Shown: positions 1 to 6,369 of the stretch, in pieces
How positions within the stretch are numbered: position 1 is the stretch's first letter
How the letters are laid out: every line of letters starts with the position of its first letter
From: Candidatus Omnitrophota bacterium
GTDB taxonomy: Bacteria > Omnitrophota > Gorgyraeia > Gygaellales > Profunditerraquicolaceae
DNA: 11,045 nt
Assembly: GCA_016931435.1 (NCBI GenBank)
Contig: JAFGET010000034.1
Coordinates: forward strand, 1-11,045
Reading direction: 5' to 3'
Notes under the pieces: generated by a model
Databases searched by the model: none
The model's input: the letters and a program-made list of their open reading frames with translations, nothing else
What the model was told of the DNA's origin: nothing
Translations under genes and position numbers: made by a program

Positions 1-1353
1 ACCTAAGCCTCCCGCCGGAGGCATGCCGTGCTCAAGCGCCAGGACATAATCTAAATCGACGTTCTTTTTCTCATCGGCAGCAAGCTCTTTCACCTCTTCT
101 TCAAAACGCTTTTTTTGTTCCTTGGGGTCGTTTAGCTCAGAATAGGCATTGCCTATTTCGATCCCGGCGATAAAAAGCTCAAAACGCTCGGAGATCAAAG
201 GGGCATCTTTTTTAGTCTTAGCCAACGGGCACATGCTGGTAAAATAATCCGTGATAAAAACAGGATTAAAACCGATATCTTTTTCCAAGACGTCTTCGAT
301 GAGCTTTGCTACCTGCGAACGGCTGAGGCGGCTTGCCTCCTTGGCGAACCCCTTACGCTTAAGCTTCTCCAGCATAACCTGCGCATCATCAGAAGGCTCG
401 ATATCGAATTTTTCTTTCAACATGCCGGCAAAAGAACACCTGCGCCAACCGGATGCCAGGTCTATCTCTTTCCCCTGGAAGTTAAGCTTGCTTGAACCAA
501 GGACTTTCTGCGCGGCATAAATGATCATCTCTTCTGATAAACGCATCATATCCTGATAATCGGCGTAAGCGCAATAGACCTCAAGCATGGTAAATTCCGG
601 ATTATGACGGGTTGACACACCTTCGTTACGGAAACTTCGGTTTATCTCATAGACTTTATCCAATCCGGCGACAATAAGCTGTTTAAGATATAACTCCGGA
701 GCGATCCTTAAAAAAAGCTCCATATGATATTCATTATGGTGTGTCTTAAACGGCCGTCCGGCAGCGCCTCCGGCGATAGAATGCATCATCGGAGTCTCTA
801 CCTCCATAAAGCCCTTCTGATCAAGGAAATCACGGATAGCTTTGATCACCTTTGAACGGACGGTAAACACCTTTCTTACTTCTTCATTAGCCAAAAGATC
901 CAAATAACGCTGGCGGTAACGCACCTCCACGTCTTTTAATCCATGCCATTTCTCCGGCAACGGCCGCAAGGCTTTTGCCAAAACCGAGAAATCTTCGGAT
1001 TTAACGGTGAATTCTCCGGTATGCGTCTTAAAAAGATCCCCTTTGACATTGATGATATCGGCGATATCCACATACTCTAAGAGGGCGAACTTTTCAGTTC
1101 CTATAATATCCGCCTTAAAATATAGCTGGATCCTGCCGCTTGAATCCCTTAAATCCATAAAAATCACCTTGCCATGCAGGCGCTTTGCCATGACCCTGCC
1201 GCTTAAACTTACCTTTTTGCCTTCCTCAAAAGAAGACAAAGCCTGGCCGATACCCGTAGATTCAGGGCAACTATCAGCGTAAATAGATATGCCTTTTTCT
1301 TCAAGGGATCTTAACTTGAGTTTTCTTTGTTCGATGATCTCGTTGAGTTCCAT
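1..1353 (-). CDS. lysS: Lysyl-tRNA synthetase, class II (3' end cut by window edge)
   Basis: This cytoplasmic enzyme charges tRNA-Lys with lysine using ATP. The 451 visible residues contain an N-terminal OB-fold anticodon-binding domain (about residues 48-125, SGRVMAKR...KVIFMDLRD) and then the class II catalytic core. The core shows GFMEVETPMM at 181-190 (motif 1 region), FRNEGVSTRHNPEFTMLEVY at 241-260 (motif 2) and GMPPAGGLG at 443-451, which is the beginning of motif 3. The reading frame is still open at base 1. Family members are usually about 490-510 residues, so roughly 45-55 residues are missing to the left. The ATG at 1353 gives the usual N-terminus (MELNEIIEQRKLKLRSLEEKG), and no in-frame start lies nearby. 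There is no Shine-Dalgarno sequence, and the consensus promoter ends 9 bases before the ATG, so the mRNA is probably leaderless. Identification is secure. Confidence 0.97.
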   Translation of the reverse strand, partial: MELNEIIEQRKLKLRSLEEKGISIYADSCPESTGIGQALSSFEEGKKVSLSGRVMAKRLHGKVIFMDLRDSSGRIQLYFKADIIGTEKFALLEYVDIADIINVKGDLFKTHTGEFTVKSEDFSVLAKALRPLPEKWHGLKDVEVRYRQRYLDLLANEEVRKVFTVRSKVIKAIRDFLDQKGFMEVETPMMHSIAGGAAGRPFKTHHNEYHMELFLRIAPELYLKQLIVAGLDKVYEINRSFRNEGVSTRHNPEFTMLEVYCAYADYQDMMRLSEEMIIYAAQKVLGSSKLNFQGKEIDLASGWRRCSFAGMLKEKFDIEPSDDAQVMLEKLKRKGFAKEASRLSRSQVAKLIEDVLEKDIGFNPVFITDYFTSMCPLAKTKKDAPLISERFELFIAGIEIGNAYSELNDPKEQKKRFEEEVKELAADEKKNVDLDYVLALEHGMPPAGGLG

Positions 1354-1362
1354 AGAAAAAGT

Positions 1363-1391
1363 ATTATATAGGATAATTTATGTTATGTCAA
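1363..1391 (-). promoter_or_regulatory. Consensus sigma70-type promoter of lysS
   Basis: Read on the minus strand, TTGACA (1391-1386) and TATAAT (1368-1363) are separated by exactly 17 bases, a perfect match to the housekeeping consensus. Only 9 bases (1362-1354) lie between the -10 box and the lysS ATG. A start 6-8 bases past the -10 box would leave a 5' leader of about 1-3 bases. Confidence 0.85.
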
Positions 1392-1409
1392 TGAGTTAAG
1401 CGCGATAAC

Positions 1410-1633
1410 AAGAGGCCTTATGATGCACCCAGGCATATCGGATTACCGGGTATCTTGACTTATTCGGGATATGCACCTTGCCTTAAATGATGGCAAGTGC
1501 GCCTCTTTCTGAGGCGATGGTTCGGTGTTACCCCAGTAAGGGGTACACTTGGACATCCTATAGGCCAAGGTGGCTAAGCCCTCCTGCTTCACCCGATCCT
1601 ATCGGATGGATCGGTGTACTGCCCTCCTGCAGT
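1410..1633 (+). ncRNA. Candidate structured RNA with two CCUCCU-loop hairpins
   Basis: This is a gene-free stretch of consecutive inverted repeats. A possible closing helix pairs AAGAGGC (1410-1416) with GCCTCTT (1501-1507). Inside it, GCATATC (1433-1439) and CCGGGTA (1446-1452) pair with the contiguous TATTCGG-GATATGC (1461-1474), and CTTGCC (1477-1482) pairs with GGCAAG (1492-1497). After it come GTGTTACCCC/GGGGTACAC (1525-1548), CTTGG/CCAAG (1548-1569), GGTG+AAGC/GCTT+CACC (1569-1593), CCGATCC/GGATCGG (1593-1614) and ACTGC/GCAGT (1618-1633). The third-last and last of these have the loop CCTCCT, within a repeated GCCCTCCTGC at 1578 and 1621. The plus strand is favoured because one helix needs two G-U pairs there that become C-A mismatches on the minus strand. 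A weak plus promoter (TTGAGT at 1343, TATATA at 1365) is possible. I did not recognise a known family. A minus-strand RNA would show AGGAGG loops instead. Confidence 0.4.
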
Positions 1634-1666
1634 AAAAACCCGCCAAAATACCCAGATTTTGGCGGG
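1634..1666 (-). terminator. Intrinsic terminator after htpX
   Basis: Read on the minus strand, CCCGCCAAAAT (1666-1656) pairs with ATTTTGGCGGG (1649-1639) over 11 perfect base pairs with a 6-base loop, and TTTTT (1638-1634) follows. It begins 28 bases beyond the htpX stop codon. On the plus strand the same hairpin has no U-tract, so it should act mainly in the minus direction. Confidence 0.88.
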
Positions 1667-1693
1667 CGAAATGAGCAAAAAACGTAGTTAAAA

Positions 1694-2659
1694 TCAACCC
1701 CTGTATTCTGAAAGCCTTTTAATACGCTTGAGCATATTAGGATGGGTGCTTAAGGCTTCCATCAACCTGTCCCCAAAGCCTAAACGAACTGTTTTATTAC
1801 GTAATACCGCTAATTCTGAAGCGTCGATAGTCCCGCTTTTATCCAGGTCCAGATGCTTAAGTTCCTTTATCTCATTTAAAGCCTGCGAAGGGTCATTTAC
1901 AAAAAAAGCCTTTAATCCTTCTACTTCTTTCAAAGACTCTTTATCAACCCTTGCTGAACCGTATACTAACTTATAAAGGCTGGAGGCTAAAGCCTGGGGC
2001 TGGTTCCCTAAAAGCACAGAGCCCCTGTCGGCAAAATATTCGCGGATACGCGAAGCATAAAGCACTAATAAATTAGTGATAAAGTAAAAAAGGAAGGCTG
2101 CCAGCCCGATAAGCACGGTATTGCCGCCCCTGTCGCTTGTGCGCCTGCGGCCAAAGAAAAGAAAATGCCAGGCGATACGATAAGCGACCATCGGTATTAC
2201 AGAAAGTAAGGTTATGGTCAGGACGTCGCGGTTCTTCAGGTGGCTCAACTCGTGGCCTAAAACCGCTTTTAACTCTTCGTCGTTTAAAAGCCTTAAAATA
2301 CCCTGCGTCAGGCAGACCCGCCCGTCTCTTATACCGCGGCCAAAAGCAAAGGCATTTGGTATATCCACATGGGCGATCCCGATCCTGGGCATGGGTATCT
2401 TAGCGCGCATACTCAAATCCTGGACCATCTGGAATAAACGCGGGTTTTCTTCCTTCTTAATATAGCGCACCTTCATCGACCATTCCACTATCTTAGGCCC
2501 TAACATATACTGCACGAACATCAAAACCAGGGCAAATATAAAATAAAAGCTGAAGCTTCCCACGTGAAAAAAGGCCCTGCCTAAGACCACTACCGCAGCA
2601 TAGACCAGCGCAAAAAGCAGACTCAATAAAAGCCACATCCTCAAATGTAACGCCCACAT
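1694..2659 (-). CDS. htpX: M48 family membrane zinc protease HtpX with inserted EF-hand loop
   Basis: HtpX proteases sit in the inner membrane with a cytoplasmic active site and degrade misfolded membrane proteins. This 321-residue protein has two N-terminal membrane segments (about 7-27 and 35-54), the zinc site HELSH (136-140), two more hydrophobic segments (about 148-165 and 182-201), the third zinc ligand E207 in SRIREYFAD, and the conserved STHPN near the C-terminus (304-308). E. coli HtpX has about 293 residues. The extra length here includes a canonical EF-hand calcium loop, DLDKSGTIDASE (271-282), with acidic or polar residues at loop positions 1, 3, 5, 9 and 12 and glycine at 6. The ATG at 2659 has GGGAGG 9 bases upstream and follows the previous stop codon by 2 bases, so it is the last gene of a coupled group and is followed by a strong terminator. 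Confidence 0.93.
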   Translation of the reverse strand: MWALHLRMWLLLSLLFALVYAAVVVLGRAFFHVGSFSFYFIFALVLMFVQYMLGPKIVEWSMKVRYIKKEENPRLFQMVQDLSMRAKIPMPRIGIAHVDIPNAFAFGRGIRDGRVCLTQGILRLLNDEELKAVLGHELSHLKNRDVLTITLLSVIPMVAYRIAWHFLFFGRRRTSDRGGNTVLIGLAAFLFYFITNLLVLYASRIREYFADRGSVLLGNQPQALASSLYKLVYGSARVDKESLKEVEGLKAFFVNDPSQALNEIKELKHLDLDKSGTIDASELAVLRNKTVRLGFGDRLMEALSTHPNMLKRIKRLSEYRG

Positions 2660-2661
2660 TT

Positions 2662-4203
2662 TTATGAACCTCCCTCTTCTTTTCCGATATCCGCCCTGAT
2701 CATAAAACGAAAGACCGCGGAATCAGAGCCTTCGGCGTAGACATAAACAAATTGTTCAACCTCTCCCGAATAACCTTGAGTATTAAAAGTGACCTCCAGA
2801 GGCATACTCTGGCCCGCAGCAAGCACGTCTTTTTCTGTCCTGGAAAGGGTGCAACCGCATGAAGTATCTATCCTTTTTAATTTCATAACAGTATTCCCAT
2901 TATTTACCAGGTTAAACGTATGTTTCAATACTTCTCCCGCGCGCACCTTGCCGAAATCCCAAAAGTAGGGATCCTGCCCTTGCGTAAGGGGGACCTGTAA
3001 TTTTACGGGTGTATCTTCCTTACCCGGGAACTGTAAATAAACTATAACCGCGCCTAAAGTAAAGAATAAAAGCGCCATGAATATTTTAATCGATGCCATA
3101 TGCCGCTTGAGGAAACGCGCGAACTGATCAGAGGTAGTGCCGAATAAAGCGAGAAGAAAAATGACTATCAAGGGAGACACAAAAAAGACATTATAAAGTA
3201 TAAGATAACCCAGCGCGCGCAACCTAAGGGAAATACTGCTGGTCTTTACAATAAAAGCTATCGTAGGAAGGTATAGCTGCCCGGTGCAGACCGCCTCAAG
3301 CAAAGTGACAAGAAAACCTGTGATTACAGCGCTTATCAGAAGCCTTGCGAGAGATTGATGCCCCTTTTTTTGCGAAGGCACTTTGCGGTAATGCATGCCG
3401 ATGACCGAGTGTATGCGGTCTTTTACGGACTTGGGCAGCTGAAGGACCATGCCTTCGGCGTCTTTGGTCTTTTTGAACTTGAAATAATCGTAAAGCGCAA
3501 AAAAACCCAAAAGAATGCTCAATATGCCCACCCCCAGATTGATCGCTTTTGAAACCATCCAAAAGCCCTTCAGGGCATAGAGAAAATTAAAAATACACAG
3601 GCCGATCAAAAAATAAGCCAGAAAAACAGTCCCGATAAAAGAAATCCCGATGACAATAAGCTCTTTCCTTCTATAACCCTGCAGCGCCAGGTAAGACATA
3701 AAAAATACGATCACCGTAAAGGCGCAGGGGTTGATCCCGTCTTCAAGCCCGGCCGCGATTATTCCGGGGAGGCTGAAACGCCTGAAAAAATCCGCTATTT
3801 TTATCTCGGGCAACCTCTCTTCCTTGCTAGCGGCTGTCAAGCCGAATATAAGCAAATCCTTAAGGTTCTTGCCTACGTCCCCATCACCGTTGATCAACCT
3901 GCCTTTCATATAAAAGATCGGGATATCCATCTTTAACGAAGGGTCATATTTCTGGACCAGGCTAAAGAGGTATTTATAATTCTCTATATCGCTGATATCG
4001 CGGCGCTCAAAAACTACTTTACCCTCAAGCGCTTTCTCAAAATAAGGCAGGAGCTTATTGTTTATATCGAGGCAACGCTGGCAGGTATGGGAGTAAAAAA
4101 CTTCCAGGCGCGGCAGGCTATTTTCCTTTTTTGGGGCGGCAAAGCAAAAAACAGGCAAAAAGCAGGCCAGAAATAAAATGAAAGGGAATTTAAACGTTTT
4201 CAT
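2662..4203 (-). CDS. Thioredoxin-like / DsbD-CcdA-like / DUF1573 fusion protein
   Basis: This is a 513-residue predicted envelope redox protein. Residues 1-22 form a signal peptide. A thioredoxin-like domain follows (about 31-125) with CQRC at 41-44 after the strand LEVFYSH and a cis-Pro-like MDIPIF at 92-97. A polytopic DsbD/CcdA-like domain (about 146-392) has GINPCAF (C160) and EAVCTGQ (C306), the expected pair of membrane cysteines. A periplasmic DUF1573 domain (about 412-505) contains DFGKVRAGE and TSCGCT (C449, C451). In the DsbD family, membrane cysteines move electrons from cytoplasmic thioredoxin to periplasmic acceptors. The fused domains suggest that donor and acceptor modules are carried in one chain, which is inference. 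The ATG overlaps the aldolase stop as ATGA and lacks a clear Shine-Dalgarno sequence, so translation is probably coupled. The substrate is unknown. Confidence 0.85.
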   Translation of the reverse strand: MKTFKFPFILFLACFLPVFCFAAPKKENSLPRLEVFYSHTCQRCLDINNKLLPYFEKALEGKVVFERRDISDIENYKYLFSLVQKYDPSLKMDIPIFYMKGRLINGDGDVGKNLKDLLIFGLTAASKEERLPEIKIADFFRRFSLPGIIAAGLEDGINPCAFTVIVFFMSYLALQGYRRKELIVIGISFIGTVFLAYFLIGLCIFNFLYALKGFWMVSKAINLGVGILSILLGFFALYDYFKFKKTKDAEGMVLQLPKSVKDRIHSVIGMHYRKVPSQKKGHQSLARLLISAVITGFLVTLLEAVCTGQLYLPTIAFIVKTSSISLRLRALGYLILYNVFFVSPLIVIFLLALFGTTSDQFARFLKRHMASIKIFMALLFFTLGAVIVYLQFPGKEDTPVKLQVPLTQGQDPYFWDFGKVRAGEVLKHTFNLVNNGNTVMKLKRIDTSCGCTLSRTEKDVLAAGQSMPLEVTFNTQGYSGEVEQFVYVYAEGSDSAVFRFMIRADIGKEEGGS

Positions 4204-4988
4204 TTTTTCAAACTATTGAATAAGGCATAAGCTTTCCTTACGGAAAAGTTATCGTGCACGATGCTCCTAATAGCAGAAATCATAGCGACCGGCCACTTGG
4301 ACTGCCAGATATTTCTGCCCATATCTACCCCCTTAGCGCCGCAATTGACCGCGGCATAAGCCATTTCCAGGGCATCCAGTTCATTGCGTAATTTGGGGCC
4401 GCCGGCGATAACAATGGGGACGAAACAGGATTTGACCACTTTTTCGAAATCTTCGCAATAATAAGTCTTTACTATATGCGCGCCTAATTCCGCGGCAATG
4501 CGGCAGGAAAGCGAAAGAAACCTTGCGTCGCGTTTATCAAGCTCTTTGCCTACGGCGGTGACCGCCAAAACCGGGACTGCGAACTCATTAGCGTTGTCAA
4601 TAAGCCTGGTAAGATTGATCAACGTCTGGTGTTCATATTCGGCTCCGAGATAAACTGAAAAAGCCACAGCAGAGACATTAAGGCTTACGGCATCCCGCAC
4701 AGAAACGCTAATCTCTTCATTCGATAGGTCCTTACCGATGATACTGTTTCCTCCCGAAACCCTAAGGACCACCGGAATATCATGTTTAGCTTCAATGCAA
4801 TTGCGCAAAAGCCCTCTCGTCAACATCAATGAATCCGCGTAAGGGATAAGCGGTTCAATAGCCTTGCGCGGCTCTTCCAGCTTGCTCACCGGGCCTAAAA
4901 AATAACCGTGATCGACCGCAAGCATGACTGTGCGGCCGTTTTTCGACCTGAAGATCCTGCTCATTCTGTTCTTCATTCCCCAATCCAT
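4200..4988 (-). CDS. lsrF: Class I (DhnA/FbaB-type) aldolase, LsrF-like
   Basis: This predicted 262-residue TIM-barrel enzyme uses a Schiff-base lysine. It closely resembles E. coli LsrF, the 3-hydroxy-5-phosphonooxypentane-2,4-dione thiolase of autoinducer-2 breakdown. Numbered from the chosen start, it has DWGM...SRIF (2-13), TVMLAVDHGYF (20-30), RVSGGNSI (76-83), EYEHQ (117-121), the lysine strand IVKTYYCE (K174), VPIVIAGG (190-197) and GVDMGRNI (220-227). No other lsr gene is present, so the true substrate may be another sugar phosphate, as in FbaB or archaeal ADH-synthase relatives. The frame extends to an ATG at 5012, but that codon lies in an RNA helix. The ATG at 4988 has AAGGGGG 5 bases upstream and gives the family N-terminus, though about 28 residues shorter than E. 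coli LsrF. It is coupled to the downstream fusion gene by ATGA. Confidence 0.85.
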   Translation of the reverse strand: MDWGMKNRMSRIFRSKNGRTVMLAVDHGYFLGPVSKLEEPRKAIEPLIPYADSLMLTRGLLRNCIEAKHDIPVVLRVSGGNSIIGKDLSNEEISVSVRDAVSLNVSAVAFSVYLGAEYEHQTLINLTRLIDNANEFAVPVLAVTAVGKELDKRDARFLSLSCRIAAELGAHIVKTYYCEDFEKVVKSCFVPIVIAGGPKLRNELDALEMAYAAVNCGAKGVDMGRNIWQSKWPVAMISAIRSIVHDNFSVRKAYALFNSLKK

Positions 4989-4993
4989 ATTAA

Positions 4994-5000
4994 CCCCCTT
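4994..5000 (-). promoter_or_regulatory. Ribosome binding site that sets the lsrF-like start
   Basis: On the minus strand AAGGGGG is followed by 5 bases and ATG at 4988. This supports the internal start over the ATG at 5012, which sits inside the 3' arm of the upstream helix. The site lies 6 bases past the end of that helix, so folding could influence access to it. Confidence 0.7.
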
Positions 5001-5006
5001 CAATGA

Positions 5007-5142
5007 GGCCATAACTTACGGAGCGAATGAAGCGGCTAACACCCGGCTTTATTGGATCAGCCGGTGCGCCGCTTACCGCAAAGCGATACACCCCCTGATG
5101 TTACGGGTGGGGTGTTTCTGCGGCGACGTAAGTTATTGGGCC
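5007..5142 (-). promoter_or_regulatory. Three-way-junction RNA in the lsrF leader (candidate cis-regulator)
   Basis: The closing helix pairs GGCC-CA-ATAACTTACG (5142-5127) with CGTAAGTTAT-GGCC (5020-5007). Inside are two arms, read on the minus strand. The first is CCGCA + ACACCCC closed by GGGGTGT + TGCGG. The second is AAGCGGC + CACCGGCT closed by AGCCGGGTG + GCCGCTT, with a single bulged G and a short internal loop. All helix pairs are Watson-Crick, so pairing alone does not fix the strand. The minus strand is preferred because the element ends 6 bases before the aldolase ribosome binding site. I compared it by eye with TPP, FMN, cobalamin, c-di-GMP, glycine, SAM and ZTP riboswitch consensus features and saw no match. 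No clear promoter was found between it and the dehydrogenase gene. Confidence 0.5.
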
Positions 5143-5149
5143 GAATTGA

Positions 5150-5201
5150 CTCATTCTCTGCGAGAAAATCTTAACAAGATTTTCAAGCGATAGACAATGA
5201 G
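5150..5201. repeat. 52-base imperfect inverted repeat directly after the dehydrogenase stop
   Basis: The core GAAAATCTT (5164-5172) and AAGATTTTC (5176-5184) form 9 perfect pairs around a 3-base loop. Outer arms CTCATT (5150-5155) and AATGAG (5196-5201), plus TCT/AGA, extend it to an interrupted hairpin. It begins at the base after the TAG of the dehydrogenase gene (minus strand). There is no U-tract, so it may stabilise or process the 3' end rather than act as a standard terminator. Confidence 0.6.
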
Positions 5202-6233
5202 CTAGCTTCGCTGTGGATATATAATTACCTTCATAGAATTTTTGGCCTCTGACACCAATCTAAAACCCAACCCTGTTTCATCGAGGCTTAAACGGTGCGT
5301 GATCATATCTTCGACTGATACGGCTTTGGCGCGGATCAATTCCAATGCCTCCCGATGGTCCTTTGGGCTTGCCGCATAAGAAGAAACCAGCTTCCTTTCA
5401 TTACGCCAGAAAACATCGTTTACGGAAAAAGGCACGTTGACATCCTTATCGGTAGGGGCAAAAAATAAAACTGTGCCTGCCCGCTCGACAGAATCCAGAG
5501 CCTGGCTTATAGCTTGCGGGGCTGCGGTAGTAAGGATGACCAGATCCGCAAGGCGCCCCTGGTTTGACTTGCGCAGCGAATCGGCAGAATATTCGAAACC
5601 TGAAAAGACCTTATCCGCCCCGCATTCTTGCGCGGCCTTCAGGCGATAGTCACTAATATCGGTAGCAAATACCGGGCTTGCGCCTTTGGCTTTAGCAAAT
5701 TTTATATGCAGAAGGCCGGCTATGCCGCTTCCTATTACTAAAACAGACAGGCCCCGGCAAAAGCCGGCTACTCTCTGTCCTCTTAAAACGCAGGCCAGGG
5801 GCTCTATAAAAGTAGCTTGATCAAACGTAACAGAATCCGGCAAAGCATAAACCCCGTAATCTACGTTTACCTTAGGCAGCCTCAGATACTGGCAAAACCC
5901 TCCCGGGTCAAAATTGGTTTTTCGTAAAGTATCGCATACGGTCTCATGTCCGGCGAGGCAATATACGCACTTCCCGCAAGGCACATGATGAGAGGCGCTG
6001 ACCCTGTCGCCACTTTTGTAAGTATTCACCCCGGGGCCTGCCTCTTGCACAACCCCCGCGATCTCATGCCCCAAGATCAAAGGGACCCGTCCGATACGGT
6101 ACCACTCCATTACATCACTTCCGCAGATGCCGCAAGCCTCTACCTTGACCAGGAGTTCGCCCGGGCCGATCTTGGGCGCGGGCCTCTCTTCTATCCTTAT
6201 ATCGCTATTACTATAATATACGGCTGCTTTCAT
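5202..6233 (-). CDS. Zinc-dependent medium-chain alcohol/polyol dehydrogenase
   Basis: This 343-residue cytoplasmic oxidoreductase of the medium-chain dehydrogenase family resembles sorbitol and threonine dehydrogenases. Catalytic zinc ligands are C37 (in CGICGSD), H56 (GHEIAG) and E144 (IEPLACV). The structural zinc site is C86, C89, C92 and C100. The Rossmann nucleotide motif is GSGIAG (168-173), and D192 at the end of the second strand favours NAD over NADP. The length is normal for the family. The substrate is not readable. The adjacent aldolase suggests a sugar or polyol route in which oxidation precedes carbon-carbon cleavage, which is inference. The start at 6233 gives the typical N-terminus MKAAVYY, but no Shine-Dalgarno sequence precedes it and a -10-like box lies 8 bases upstream, so the message may be leaderless. 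A structured 200-base gap separates it from the aldolase. Confidence 0.93.
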   Translation of the reverse strand: MKAAVYYSNSDIRIEERPAPKIGPGELLVKVEACGICGSDVMEWYRIGRVPLILGHEIAGVVQEAGPGVNTYKSGDRVSASHHVPCGKCVYCLAGHETVCDTLRKTNFDPGGFCQYLRLPKVNVDYGVYALPDSVTFDQATFIEPLACVLRGQRVAGFCRGLSVLVIGSGIAGLLHIKFAKAKGASPVFATDISDYRLKAAQECGADKVFSGFEYSADSLRKSNQGRLADLVILTTAAPQAISQALDSVERAGTVLFFAPTDKDVNVPFSVNDVFWRNERKLVSSYAASPKDHREALELIRAKAVSVEDMITHRLSLDETGLGFRLVSEAKNSMKVIIYPQRS

Positions 6234-6241
6234 AGTGGTTT

Positions 6242-6270
6242 ATTCTATCACTAAAGGATCAAATCCGCAA
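6242..6270 (-). promoter_or_regulatory. Probable promoter of the dehydrogenase gene
   Basis: On the minus strand TTGCGG (6270-6265), a 17-base spacer and TAGAAT (6247-6242) precede the ATG at 6233. The -10 box matches 5 of 6 consensus bases and the -35 box 3 of 6. The 8-base gap to the ATG predicts a leaderless transcript, as at lysS. Confidence 0.55.
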
Positions 6271-6307
6271 TAAATTTAACTTTTAAGGAAAAAATCAAAA
6301 AAATCCA

Positions 6308-6335
6308 TTGACAAATCAAAAAAGGGTGATATACT
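6308..6335 (+). promoter_or_regulatory. Promoter of the cold-shock gene
   Basis: TTGACA (6308-6313), a 16-base spacer and TATACT (6330-6335) form a strong sigma70-type promoter. Transcription would begin near 6342, giving a leader of about 133 bases before the csp ATG. It is divergent from the dehydrogenase promoter 40 bases to the left. Confidence 0.85.
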
Positions 6336-6369
6336 AAGCGTTGAGTTGAGCATGAAACAAGGAGTACGG

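Noticed and set aside
1639..1666. The GC hairpin as a terminator for a plus-strand RNA
   Set aside because: On the plus strand the sequence after the stem is CGAAATGAG, without a U-tract. The T-run exists only on the minus strand.
1487..1687. Plus-strand open frame of 66 codons in the lysS-htpX gap
   Set aside because: It has no ribosome binding site or recognisable domain, and its codons run across RNA-like inverted repeats and the htpX terminator.
4989..5012. Upstream ATG at 5012 as the aldolase start
   Set aside because: It lies in the helix arm and lacks a ribosome binding site. The ATG at 4988 has a good one and the family N-terminus.
5007..5142. Integron attC site or a MITE
   Set aside because: The arms lack the GTTRRRY core, no direct target duplication flanks the element, and no integrase or transposase is near. 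A multi-copy repeat remains possible only after a genome search.
4924..5193. Plus-strand open frame of 89 codons over the start of the aldolase and its leader
   Set aside because: It is antisense to the aldolase start, crosses the three-way junction, and has no family features.
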